Below are positions 24,501-37,239 of a stretch of 64,000 nucleotides of DNA, piece by piece (the stretch's first letter is position 1; each line of letters starts with the position of its first letter). The notes beneath the pieces are model-generated. The model was not told where the DNA came from and ran no database searches. It saw only the letters and a list, made by a program, of their open reading frames with translations. The position numbers and the translations under genes were made by a program. Source of the stretch: Dendrobium chrysotoxum (taxonomy: Eukaryota > Streptophyta > Magnoliopsida > Asparagales > Orchidaceae); contig CM034301.1 in NCBI GenBank assembly GCA_019925795.1, positions 42,805,783 to 42,869,782 of the forward strand, read 5' to 3'.

Positions 24501-27500
24501 CAACTTAGACAGAAAACCGAAGACCAACAAACCTTAGACAAAAGAAAGTTAGCAAAGAACAAATTTAAAATAAAACAACGCTATCCTCAGAACATCCGTC
24601 AAGCGGACTCCTCACATGCATCGGGTGTAGGAAATTAAAATGAAAAAATGCTTAGCTTGCAAACCAGGGTCCACCAAGGCATAGGGCCAACGTTCTACCA
24701 AACTCCTCCAGCAAATGTCTCCAAAACAGCCCACAAATGTCACCTTAAAACAGCCACCAATCCTCCACAAAACAGCCACGATTCACCTCAAAAAAACAGC
24801 CCCAAACTTACACCAACCGGAACCAGAAGAAGGATACAGGTGGAGTGGAACTTGCGTAGAGAAGAAGGGGTTAGAAGCCGAGAAGAAGGGAGGAGAAGCT
24901 CGCAAGCTTTCCTAGAGGAGAAAGAAGATGGAACAAGCTCTCAAGCTTTTCCAAGAAGAAAACCCTCAGGTTTAGTGGCTTTGCCAAACAATTTTCAACA
25001 ACCTTTTTCTTCCAAAAACATGTTATATAAATAGGCAAACCATAAGAAAACCAAACAGCCATAGCACCTCCATCTAAACCAATTAGATTTAGGGAAATGA
25101 AAGACCAAAGGTCACCAAACAGCAGCCATAATTTCAGCACCTGAAACAGAGCAAAAGTCCACAGCAAACCAGCCATAAAGGGCACGGAACAGCCAGCTGG
25201 GAAGGAACCGAAGAGGCAAATCAGCAACCAAGGCAGCAGGCACAAGAAGCCCAACAGGTAAGTCCACGGAACCAGCCAGGTGGGAAGGAACCGAAGAGGC
25301 AAACCAGCAACCAAGGCAGCAGGCACAAGAAGCCAAACAGAACATATGGGGAAACAGCAAAAACCACCAAAACCAAGGGGTTAAGAGGAGAAACCGAGGA
25401 GGCAGCAAGGGGGAAAACGAGAAGGCAGCAAGGGGAAAAGAAAAGCCACATTCCACCATACCTTTTAGGATTAATGAGCTAAACTTCAACTCAAAAATAG
25501 AACTCCAAAATCAGCTCCCAACCCAAACAGCCCAAGCCAAACCGTGAACAACCCAACACCAAACCAACAGCAGCAGCAGCCCAAAGAACCCCAAAAACCG
25601 GCAAACCCAAGGTCAAGCAAGCCAAGCAAATCCTACGCATTGATCACGGGATGCTTTCCATCATTGGATAGCTAAAAAAAACATAAAACAAAAATAGAAA
25701 ACACAAATATAACAGTTCATATTACATCAAAACAGAAATTAAGAAAACTAGATGCATCAATTTTAAGCTAGAATGCATGATCCGAATGAATTTTCCAGAG
25801 AATTGTGGAAGATCTTGAATTTATCAGTTTCTTTTGATTTGAGCCATCATGATTCCGCAAGACAGGCCTACCTTTTTTGTGACTTTTGTTTTTACTGTGG
25901 CCTAAGGGAGAAAAATCTATGGCAATAAATCCTTTATTTTAGGGTTTAGTGGTTGTCATGGAAGATATTTTAGTGACCAGATTGTCGAGCACTATTGTGC
26001 TTCTTCATTCTTCAGCCCGTATAAGAAAGATAATCTCATTTAGAGATGGTAAGTTTAATTAAGATTTGGACATAAACTTAATTAAAATAATTTTTGAGTC
26101 ATGCAAGTAACTCAAATACCCTTTCTTTTTTAACAAACCAATTGAGAATTACGACATCATCGTAGCACGTCATCTTGAGATCTCGGTAATGATTTTGGTC
26201 AAGTGAACAAACCTTTATTGCATTTATGTATTCAATTATATGAATGTTACTTTGCTTTTTGTTATGATCTTAGTTTTGATATAAGGACAACTTCCTTTAC
26301 TTTTGGATATATGTTTGTTTAACATCATCCCAAACTTCTTTTGTGGTAGACGAGAACATGTATAGTCCACTGATTTTAGACATCATATTTTTCACAAACA
26401 TGGCTTGATCATGGAATTGGCTTCATCCCAAAGTTCAAGCTTTTTCTTTTCTTTTAGAAAAGCTTTCACATTTTGAGACCACTTCAGATAATTTCTCTTA
26501 TTCAAGCGATATGAAACTTGTAGCCATTGGAATTCTCCTTTATTTTGATTTTCGTCATTTATGACGATTGACAACTTGGAAGGGAAAGTCAAAGAAACTA
26601 AAGCATAATGAAGAGGCTGGATTATCCTAACATAAAGCAAGAAGAAAAAGACTATAAAGTTTGGAAAAAGGAAACCCTAATCTCGCTCTGATATCATGTA
26701 GAAAAATAAAAAAAAGTAGAAAATATGTAAAAAATTTTCTTTTATGCTATACAAAATATGAAGGTTTACATAGACTCCTCCATGATATGCTTGTTTCATA
26801 TGAACTTAGTTCGTGGAACTTAGTTAAGTTTCATACTTTCACTGAGCTCAGTTCCATTGTTTAGTTGGGTTGATTTGATGAAATAAGTGATTTATGGTCT
26901 CCATGGTTAGCCTACGACCTTTATTTGTATGGAAGTTATGAATGAATTTGATCAATTATTGGGATGCCTACCCTTTTGGGGGGGGGGGATCAATTGGGTG
27001 CACAAACTGCTCTGTTGAGCCCGAATTTTACTTGATTCTTTGAACATCTTGGCTAGTTCTGTTTTGGCCAAGAAAGCCAAGTTGCGGTTGAGTATTGCTT
27101 GGTAATTGATCAAGTCAAGTTATTAATTAACTTGTGTAATGGATATTAATTATATTTTAAAAAAAATATCAATTTTATTTAATTTTATGAAATTATATGA
27201 ATTTATGTGTAGAGAGGTAAAATTTCATTTTATAAGAGATTTCATACATTTTTAATTTTTAAAGTAAATTTTTTTTGATATTTTTTTGAGCTTTGAATAA
27301 GCTCAGCTGTACCAGAAGAATTTAAAGCATGGTTGCCTTTTGCCTGCATAATCAATAATGACTCACATGTTGCTCTTGTCTGTTATGAGTGATGGGAGGT
27401 TTGGTTATTCCATTAGGAATAAATTCTTCTGTCACGACTTGGCCTGGAGACTCGAACTAACAAGTCGGGGATTGATAGTTGGACGTTGGTAATATTAAAA

Positions 27501-30500
27501 TACATAAGCAAATTAACATACAACTTCTCCAAAAATTCTGAAGAGACACTATTACAAAATTTTCATAAACTATTAATACTACTTTTCAAACTATTAATAC
27601 TAAAATACTAAAATAAACTATTAATACTAAAATAATTACATCAATCATATATTATCTGTTTGCATTTGTGTGTCGCCTTCTATAGACGCATCCCTCTTCT
27701 CTTTCAACCAATTTTATTTTTCTAGAAACTTTTATGAAATTATTAGTTTAATGGGTTGAGTTTACGATATAAACTCAGTGGGTAATCTTCATTAAATATG
27801 CAATAGTAAATCATGTATATAAATAAATATACATCTTTCTTCAACATTACATAATTAGTATATATGCATCTTCTTTCATGTATTATAGATCTTATAATTT
27901 CACATTAATTATTTCATATTCTATCTCATTTGACAATTTCCACTTAACATAAATTTAACATTCAATTCATTTTCATTTTCATTTCTATTGGTACAGGAGC
28001 ATCGTCTAAATGTACTAATAAATGTACAATCATTTTCATTTTCTTTTCCTTTTAATGTGCACAGGTACGTTGCTTCCCTAGCGAGTACTATACGAGGGTG
28101 AACTCCTGTAATCTGCATGTATATCCTTTTTTTTTTCATTTGTTCATTTATGCTTTTATTTATGATATAGATTATATCATTTCTTTCATCATTCTTTACT
28201 TATATTCTTATATGTATAAGTATCATATATATCTATTTTCCAACTTCACTTTCTATTTTCTTTACATATACATTTATATCCATAATATCATGTATTTGAT
28301 ACACATTTTTTCTATCATATTCATTTAATGTCAATAATTCATCATCATATTTGCATTTGAATCATCTTACACATAACAACATCAAAATATAAGTAAAATA
28401 ACTATCTAAACATTACCTTTAGAATTTAAAAACTTTTAGAATTTAAATAGAAGTTCAACAATAAAATGTCTATGCAAAATTGTAACTACTTTATTTGTTT
28501 TGCGGTTACTCAATTTCTTTTTAATCTTCAATTCTCAGTACTTCATGTGCTCCTCTCTCCCAATAATAAAATCCTCCACTGTTGACATTAAATTTACCAT
28601 TTAGCACTTGCCAATTTGTATAATTCCACAACAATCCAAAACAAATTATTACATTGATTGACTCCTAGGAAAATTTCGTGATGTGAAACAATCAACAGGA
28701 ATCGTAGGAAATAATAAGAAAGTTGTTTTTGCAACACAATTATAAGTTAATGTTTCACTTAAGATTAGATTCTCAGTTTTCGTAGTTGTTAATTTGGTTT
28801 GGCATGTGGTTAAACTTTTAGATTAACAGGATAATTCAAGATAACAACAAAAGATAGTAAAACTAAATATGCAGATAACAAGAATTCATCGCCTAACAAA
28901 TAGAAATTTCACCTCAGAGTTTCTCTCTCATGCACTCTTGATAGCAGGACTAGCGGAGGACGAACTTTAACAATCCTAGTGATGCCCCTGAAAGACAGAA
29001 GATGCCTACGGCCTTGATCAACGAGAAGGTAGTCGGAGTGGAGGAAGCTGGTAGAAGCCCGATGATCTGCCACTGTCCTGCGGGTTGTTGCTCATCGATA
29101 ATCTCAGCCAAGTTGAAAAGGATGCGGTCGACGTAATCATCGACGGTATCTTCTATCTCGCAGTTGGGATCGAAGAATGGTGACTGAAGAATATTAACTT
29201 ATCCTTGAGAATCGTACGCGAACCCGTGGTCGACTTCAGGATCGGCCATCCATGAATAGGGGAAAGATTTCTCTCTTGGGATCCTTGAGGGCCGGCGGTT
29301 TGTGAAGGAGGGAGAGAGGGCGGTTTGAGCAGGGGAGGGTCAGCTAGGGTTGGGGAATTTTTGGGCTTTGGTTAGAGAGGGGGAAAGGAAGTAATTTAGA
29401 AAATCTGAAGTTAGTTTCAGATTTTCCAAAGGGAGGGAGAGGGAATAATTTGAATTCCAAATTATCCCAAAAATGGCTATAGGGGCCGGCGGCTTAGGGG
29501 AATTAATGGGGAAGTTATTAGGAGATTAAGAATTAAATTAGGGAGAGAAATAGGCAAAGGGGGGATATGAAGAGGGAGAGGGAGTGTGTAGGTTCAATAT
29601 ATGTGAGCCCTAGACTTTAATTAGTGATTGAATTCAAATCTAAAATCACCTAGGGTTCTCTTTCCTCTCTCAAAGCTCACAACGTTGAAGAGAAGAAAAG
29701 CTCAAAATCTTTTATTCATAATCATCATTAACCTAATACAATGAGTTGATCCTTCATATATAGGCCTCTAAAATAAAGAAGATAAATGACTCAAATGCCC
29801 TTGGGGCTGCAACACACAAAATTCTCTCATAGGGGTACAATGAAAAAAGTTGAAATATAAATAAAAAAAAATACAATGATGCATCATAAATAAAGACTAT
29901 GAATCGTAGCCGTCGATCTATGATTCTATCGATGGTAGGTGCGTCGAAATCTCATGCAGATGTCCTTATTATTCTCCCCGGGTGGGAGAAAACTCGACCC
30001 CGTCGAGTAAGTGTCGGGTGAACGCTTGTACAACTCGAGAAGATCGGGGTCCAATCTCTGTATCTCCTGACGATCAATCCACGTGTTCTCCGTCTCCAGT
30101 TTTCCTTTCCATTGAACTAAGTACCTTTGGCGCCCACCATCTTTAGTGGAGATGATTTCATCACTAAGTATTGCTTCAATTTCCTCCGTATTAGGTAAAG
30201 TAGAGATATTTGGGAGTGGAGGTAGGCTAGGGTTCTCACCAGGGAAGGTCACACCAGGCTCAATATTTAGTGGATTTGCAGGGCTAAAATCTAGTCCCTC
30301 AAAGGTTACTAGATCTTCGATGTTAAACGTAGGATTAATGTTAAGACCTTCGGGAAGGTCTAGCAAATAAGCATTACTATTTATTTTAGATATTATCTTG
30401 AAAGGTCCTGCGCTTCTAGCATGTAACTTCTTAACAGTTCCTTGTGGGAATCGCTCTGGATGAATCCGTACCATTACAAAATCTCCAACCGTCAATTCTT

Positions 30501-33500
30501 TGAATATTTTCTTAAGATCCGCATTAAGTTTATAATTAGCGTTGCTTACTTCAATTTTCTTATTAATTTTCTTATGTAATTCCTGGAGATGGGATGCAAA
30601 TACAAATGCAGACTCAAATTTTCGTAACCTATAACACATAGGGATCAAATCTATAGGTTCTGTAGGTTGGTACCCGTACACAATTTCAACGGTACTTAGG
30701 CATGTGGTTCGGTTAACAGAATTGTTATATGCGAACTCGGCTGTAGGAAGTTTGGAATCCCAATCTAGAATATTCTTTCCTACTAGGGTTCTTAGGAGGT
30801 TACCTAGACTCCTGTTAATGACTTCAGTTTGTCCGTCGGTTTGTGGGTGAAAGGCAAAAGAAAATTGGAGTTTGATTTCCATTTTGTGCCATAAAGTTGT
30901 CCAAAAATAACTAGTGAATTTGACATCTCGATCCGACACTATGATTTTGGGAAGCCCGTGAAGCCTAACGATCTCATCGAAGTAGAGCTTAGCAATTCGA
31001 GAGGCGTCGAAAGTTTTGAAACAAGGGAGGAAATGTGCCATCTTAGAAAAACGGTCGACTACCACACAAATTGAGTCATGTTTTCTAAAGGTTTTTGGTA
31101 GTCCAAGGAAGAAGTCCATACTGACGTCCTACCAAGGGCAATTGGGTATTGGGAGAGGTGTATAGAGACCGGTGCTCTGTTTCCGCTGCTTAGCTAACTG
31201 ACAAGTATGACACCTCTTGATCAATTTGCTGACATCTCGCTTAAGACTATGCCAGAAAAATCGATGTTCAACAGCAGTTATGGTTTTTGATTGTCCAAAG
31301 TGTCCAGCTAATCCTCCAGCGTGTAATTCCCATACGAGGAATTCTCGAAGAGAAGTATTGGGAATACAAAGCTTTTGTGATTTAAACAAATACCCATCTT
31401 CCAAGAAGAAATCATCCACTATTCATTCATTTCCCGTTAACAGAAGGGAATACGTTTCCTTAAAATCGGGGCAGTCACCATAGTCCTCTTTAATTCGTTC
31501 GAATCCAATCACTTCAGCCCTCATTTCTCAAGTTACCATCAGACGACGACTCAAAGCGTCGGCTGCCTTGTTTTCCAATCCTGCTTTGTGTCAGATCGTG
31601 TAGGCATAGTCTTACAGGAATTCAACCCAACGACCGTGTCGCGCATTGAGTTTCTTTTGGGAGTTTATATATCGCAAGGCTTCATGGTCAGAAAAGATAA
31701 CAAATTCTTGAGGGAGTAGGGACTAAATGATGGCGTAAAATTCCTTATCATAGGTGGAGTATCGTTGCCTAATATCATTTAACTTTTCACTAAAGTAGGC
31801 AACATGGTGTCCTTCTTGAGATAAAACTCCGCCTATGCTGATACTAGAGGCATCACAAGTTACTTCAAAAACTTTAGAAAAGTCGGGTAGTCTCATAACC
31901 GGAGCTTCTACCATTCGTCTCTTGATTTCTTCAAAAGCTTTAGTGGCGGCAGTAGTCCACTTAAATTCCCCCTTCTTTAGGCAATCCGTTATCGGGGCCA
32001 CTATAGTGCTAAAATTTCTAATAAACCTCTGATAGAATGTGGCCAATCCATGAAAACTCCTAACATCTCTGATATTCTTTGGTTCAGGCCATTCATTATT
32101 TGCTCGCACTTTCTCAGGGTCAATAGATATGCCTTGGGAGGATATGATAAATCCAAGAAAAGTTACATTATCAGTGAGGAACATACACTTCTTAGGATTA
32201 GCATACAATTGTTCTTTCCTCAAAACTTCGCAAACTTGCTTTAGGTGATCTAGGTGTTGATCCACCGAATTGCTATAGATCAAGATATCGTCAAAGTAAA
32301 CTACTACAAATTTTCTAGGAAGGGTCTGAGGACTTAGGTCATAACTCTCATAAACGTGCTTGGTGTGTTACTCAGATCAAAAGGCATAACTGTTCGTTCG
32401 TACAACCCATCCTTCATCATAAAAGTAGTTTTCCATTCGTCTCCCGGACGGATTCTAATTTGGTGATAGCCACTCTTGAGGTCAATCTTAGAGAATAAGG
32501 TAGTTCCGGTCATCATATCTAACATGCCGTCCAGTCAAGGAATAGGGAAACGATACTTAATCGTGATTTTGTTGATAGAGTGGCTATTAACACACATTCT
32601 CCATAAACCATTCTTCTTGGGGGTCAAGAGGGCGTGGACAGCACGCGAACTAAGGCTTTCCTTAATAAAGCCATGCTGCAGTAGCTCAGTTACCTGTCTC
32701 TTAAGCTCAACATGCTCCGTAGGGTTCATGCGATAATGTGGTAGGTTGGGTAGAGAAACTCCAGGTACTAAGTCGTGACATGTTGGATGTCTCTTAGAGG
32801 TGGGAGATGGTTGGGAAAGTCCTCAGGGAAAACATCAGCATAGGCCTCAAGGAGGGGTTTAACGTCTTCTGGGATAGGTTCCTCCTGGTCAACACTCACT
32901 TCCCGAGCTACTAAAGCATATAAGGGTGATCCTAATCCTAGGTCAGTGTCCAGGTCTTTGGCAGTCGATAGATTTAGGCCTGTGCTGGGTTTAAGGGGAG
33001 TGGGTTTGCCGTCCTCCTTGATAGACTTAGGTTGGGAGGGTAAGAGCTTGATTTTCTTACCATCATGCTCGAACACGAAGGTGTTAGATCTCCCATAGAT
33101 ATGAATGTCATTATCGAACAGCCAGGGGCGACTTTAATTAGTGATTGAAATCAAATCTAAAATCTGAAATCATATTTGATTTAAATAAAAGGGTTTCCTA
33201 ATTGAGATTTCTTGATTTAGGAAAGAGATTTGAAATTCAAATTAATTTAAATTCAAAATAGAAACTTTCCAAATCACCATGAGGATAGATTAGGAAACTA
33301 TTTATGAAGGAATTTGAAAATTGAAACCAAGGTTAGTGGGGTGGTTGGCCGGCGGCTTGGAAGCCTAGGGGAGCCGGTGGTTTGGGAGGCTTGGGCGGCT
33401 TGGGGTGGCTGGCGGCTTGAGGTGGTGGGGCGGAAGCACGGATAGGAGTTCTCGGTTGGGGAGGGGGGAGGTGGTGGAACCGACGGGTGGGGGTGTTGGG

Positions 33501-36500
33501 GTGGGAGCTGGCGAATGTGGGAAGGATGGGGGAGGTGATCGGATGTAAGGGGGAAAGGGAGAGGTAGGCCGCGAGTCTCAGACTCTTCCAAAGACTGACG
33601 GGTATTTTAATCACCTTCACCTAGGATTCTCTTTCTTCTCTCAAAGCTCACAACGTTGAAGGGGAGAAAAGGTCAAAATCTTTTACTCATAATCATCATT
33701 AACCTAATACAATGAGTTGAGCCTTCATATATAGGCCTCTAAAATAAAGAAGATAAATGACTCAAATGCCCTCGGGGTTACAACACACAAAAATCCCTCA
33801 AAGGGGTACAAATGGAAAAATTGAAATATAAATAAAAGAAAGTATAATGATGCATCATAAATAAAGACTATGAATTGTAGCCGTCGATCTACGATTCCTC
33901 CGATGGTAGGTGTGTCGAAATCTCCTGCAGATGTCCGCATCATTTCGAATACATCTTTACCATAGCATTAAATGGCTCTAATTCATTCCAAAATTTCTAT
34001 TAAATCAAAATGATTACCTTACTAAAACTTTTCTTCCTCGAAATTCTTCCTTCCTCCACAGTCGAACCAAAGTTTATATCACTTGGATTCTTCCAACATA
34101 AAATCAAAATATATTTCTTATTATTTATTCAACGAAAAAAACGAGAAATGAAAGCATATGACCTCAAACTAAATCACTTACTTTTCCTTAAAAAGGAATT
34201 CCAAAGCCCAAATTCTTCTTCTTTCTCTTTCTCTCTCAATTCCTTCTTCTACATTCTTTTAAGATGATAAATCATTTCATAAGATTAAATTACAGAAGAA
34301 GATGCAGAAAAATGCATAAAATGTGAAAACCTACCTTCTTCTCATTCTTCTCTCTCTCGTTCGGTCTCTAACACTGTCCGTTCATTTTCTTCCAAAGGAA
34401 CGAGGGAAACGAGCATATAGCTCACGAGTAGTAGTTATTTTCTTCCCACGTACGTGATATTTCGCTTAAAATAGCGAACTGAGCCTTTTCGAAGCCGCTG
34501 AGCATGCGTGCAGTCCGCCCAGTCGCACGTCTCGTTCGTCTGTTCATGTTGTTCAGTCGCGGTTTAAATTTGGCTGGCCGGTTCAATTGAACCGGCTGGT
34601 GAACCGGCTGGTTAAACCGGTTCTTACATCTTCCTTTTCAATATTTTGCACAACCCACAACAGAGGTGATTTCAATGGAACTCACTCTCTCCCTTTGTGA
34701 AGTTGCGTTTACAAGTCACTCCCGAACTCCTTTGTTCAAGTAATGATATGAGTCACTTATAGCAAAAGATCTCTTGAAGATGAGAAATTATTACGTGCGG
34801 AGTTAGGACTCCAATCAAATGTGAACACGTGGTCAATATATAGTTTTTATATCACTATGTATTTAAATACACAGTTAATACACAACAATATAAAAATTAT
34901 GTATTGGCCATGTGTTAGTGTGTATTGGCCATGTGTCCTGATTTGATTGGAGTCCGGATGCAATTCTTCGTCCGGATTACGCACGTAATAATTTCTCCTT
35001 GAAGGTACACATCTTATCTTTTACTGTTTTACATAATATTTCTTTGTGATGGATTGGGAATTCTGATCTGCAAGAATGATTGGATTATCTCTGTTATGAT
35101 ATATGGATATCGGGTTGAATCATAGAAATCTCTCTTTATAATGGATTCAGAACAAGAGGCCAGCCAACTCATCTAATGAGTAATAGAAGCTGTATGGTTG
35201 GGAATATCTACCAGAGTTATAAGTTTTATTATTGTAAATAACTGAATTAGGAATTAGGAGACTAAAAATAGAATTTTGCTAGGTGTTTAACCGATATGAA
35301 GAACATGGAAATTTGACAAAAACATAACATGACCCTTGACTATCCATGGTGACAAATCTTGTAACATCAGATATGTGATAAATTATCGGAAAAATGCAGC
35401 ATATTCGATGTAGTACATTTGTATTAGACAAAAATATCTTTGACAGACGTAAAGGATCGCACAAATGTAAAGGGCAAGGAGGCGAATAATAAAACGAGGC
35501 ATACTTGCAACCAGAACATCTGAAAGTAAATCTTTTTGCGTCCCAAAGCATAGCTTTGTGTGAAGGTTGTCCGTTTATTAAACTTAAGAATTTTAAAATA
35601 TATTGTCTGAAAATTTACTATAAATTACTGTTGAGGATTGCATTTGGCATTAATTGAACCTTTTGTTTGTGTGTACCATCCATCCACTGACGAACCAAAC
35701 TATGTATAACGAGAAATTTTTGGTCGAAAAAATTTGAAATTGAACTTGGTTTATTCTCTATTGTAGTTTTGATCTAAATTTATTGAGTTCTGAAATGATA
35801 AAAATGTCATTGGTAACTAATATGAGTGTGCCAGAAATGATAATGTTAAGATAAAAAAGTGATAAAATTAGGAGGATAGATTGGAAATTTTAGAAGAGGA
35901 AGTAGTTCATATTGAAGATAATATAGTGAAAATAGGACTAGGTGGTTTTTGGCATGTGTACTGGATGTAAAATTGCACCAAGGGAAAACTGAGGGACAAA
36001 ATGACATATAATAGAGGGATCAAAGTGAAATTTGCCCATTTTTCTACTGTTTCTTTTTGTACGTTGATTTGTTGAGGTAGAGCTTCCGACTTTGCTCTTA
36101 TGAGCTATGAAAGGCACAAGAAGCTATGAGGCATGTGGGTGATCAAAGTTCAAAGCTTGACAGGTCAGGTTTGTGACTTTTCTTTGGTACTAAGTATTTC
36201 ATTAGCAACTCCAATTGTTTGCCTAGCAAACAAATAAATATAGGTAATCTGTTCATTATTATCTGTTTTTTCAAAATTTCTTGGATATTATTTCAATTGG
36301 TTGTTAATTTTGTTTTCTTCTAATTTGATGGTGGTGAAGTCCGCAAGAAATTTAGAGCATTTCTTTTCCTTGAAAGTATTTTAATTATTCAGATTAATTT
36401 GAAATTCAATCATACTTTTTTTAATATCAGTTTAATTAAGTAGTTGTTAAGTTTGTTTAAAAACCCTTGAGATTTTAACTACACTTTTGTGAGATGTTTA

Positions 36501-37194
36501 ATTAGCAGCTAATTTTATAATGAACAGATTCTTGTAGAGGTCCTTGGTGATTGCAACGGTACCACTGATGGTGGATGTATGAGTTCGGTTCAGGAAAATG
36601 GATCTAATGAGAGGGATTCTGGTTCTTTAGCTGCAGAACCGTGTAGGTCTAGCATATCCGTTGCTGAAGGTTTGTCAACAAGCAAGAATGTTTCAAGAAG
36701 TTGCAGTTCAGAGATCTCACAAAGCCAACTGCTTACATCCCCAAGCAGTGAGTTGGATACTGTACATGCCACCAGTACTGTTGCTACTAGGGGACCCCCT
36801 GTAGGTCTCAATGGACTCTTGAACCTTGGAAATACTTGCTTCATGAATAGTGCAATACAATGTCTTGTCCACACACCAGAATTTGCTCGATACTTCCGCG
36901 AAGACTACCATAAAGAAATTAACTGGAAAAATCCACTAGGGATGGTTGTAAGTAACGGCATATATATAATTTTTTCATTTTTACATTAAGTAATTCGAAA
37001 GTTTAGTTCCTTCAAATTTGCAAGCATTATCAATTTGAATATTCTATTACAATGATTTGATATTGTGTCATTCTTTCACCGTATTGCAGTTTACTTGTGA
37101 GTATTTTGTAATAAAAGTTTTTCTGAATTACTTTTGTGCACCCAAGTTCTTCCGACCAGGGGCGGAACTAGCTTTAATTTTTAGGGGGGCAAAT

Positions 37195-37239
<45 letters not shown>

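Larger units (their letters stand above)
20001..26785 (-). mobile_element. Ty1/copia element, decayed and interrupted
   Basis: On the minus strand the order is 5' LTR remnant (from 26697), primer-binding site (GCTCTGATATCA, 26685-26696), gag, integrase, reverse transcriptase, RNase H, a purine tract, and a 3' LTR (20001-20341). Gene order integrase before RT is the copia arrangement. All frames are broken. A LINE sits inside at 21909-22805, and a block of unknown origin at about 24250-25750. Only the first about 90 bases of the right LTR match the left one; the right border is therefore approximate. Confidence 0.8.
28679..33942 (-). mobile_element. CRM element 2, internally deleted
   Basis: The borders are set by the 5-bp duplication TTTCG (28674-28678 and 33943-33947). 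The left LTR (28679-29971) is followed by pol remnants on the minus strand. The right LTR keeps only its outer 812 bp (33131-33942). A deletion removed the inner right LTR, primer site, gag and protease, joining at GAC, which is shared by both sides. Frames are broken by stops and deletions, so it is non-autonomous and older than CRM element 1. Confidence 0.92.
27430..34628. mobile_element. Solo LTR (about 1.9 kb) split by CRM element 2
   Basis: The outer sequence starts TGTCACGACTTGG and ends CCGGTTCTTACA, with terminal TGT/ACA. It is flanked by the 5-bp duplication TCTTC (27425-27429 and 34629-34633). The only coding content belongs to the nested CRM element at 28679-33942; without it the LTR is about 1.93 kb. 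The right part has palindromic AACCGG motifs at 34575-34624. Confidence 0.88.

Noticed and set aside
24648..25489. Several overlapping ORFs in the AC-rich block on both strands
   Set aside because: Low-complexity composition; hydrophobic minus-strand frames are mirror images of the AAACAGCC text and resemble no membrane protein.
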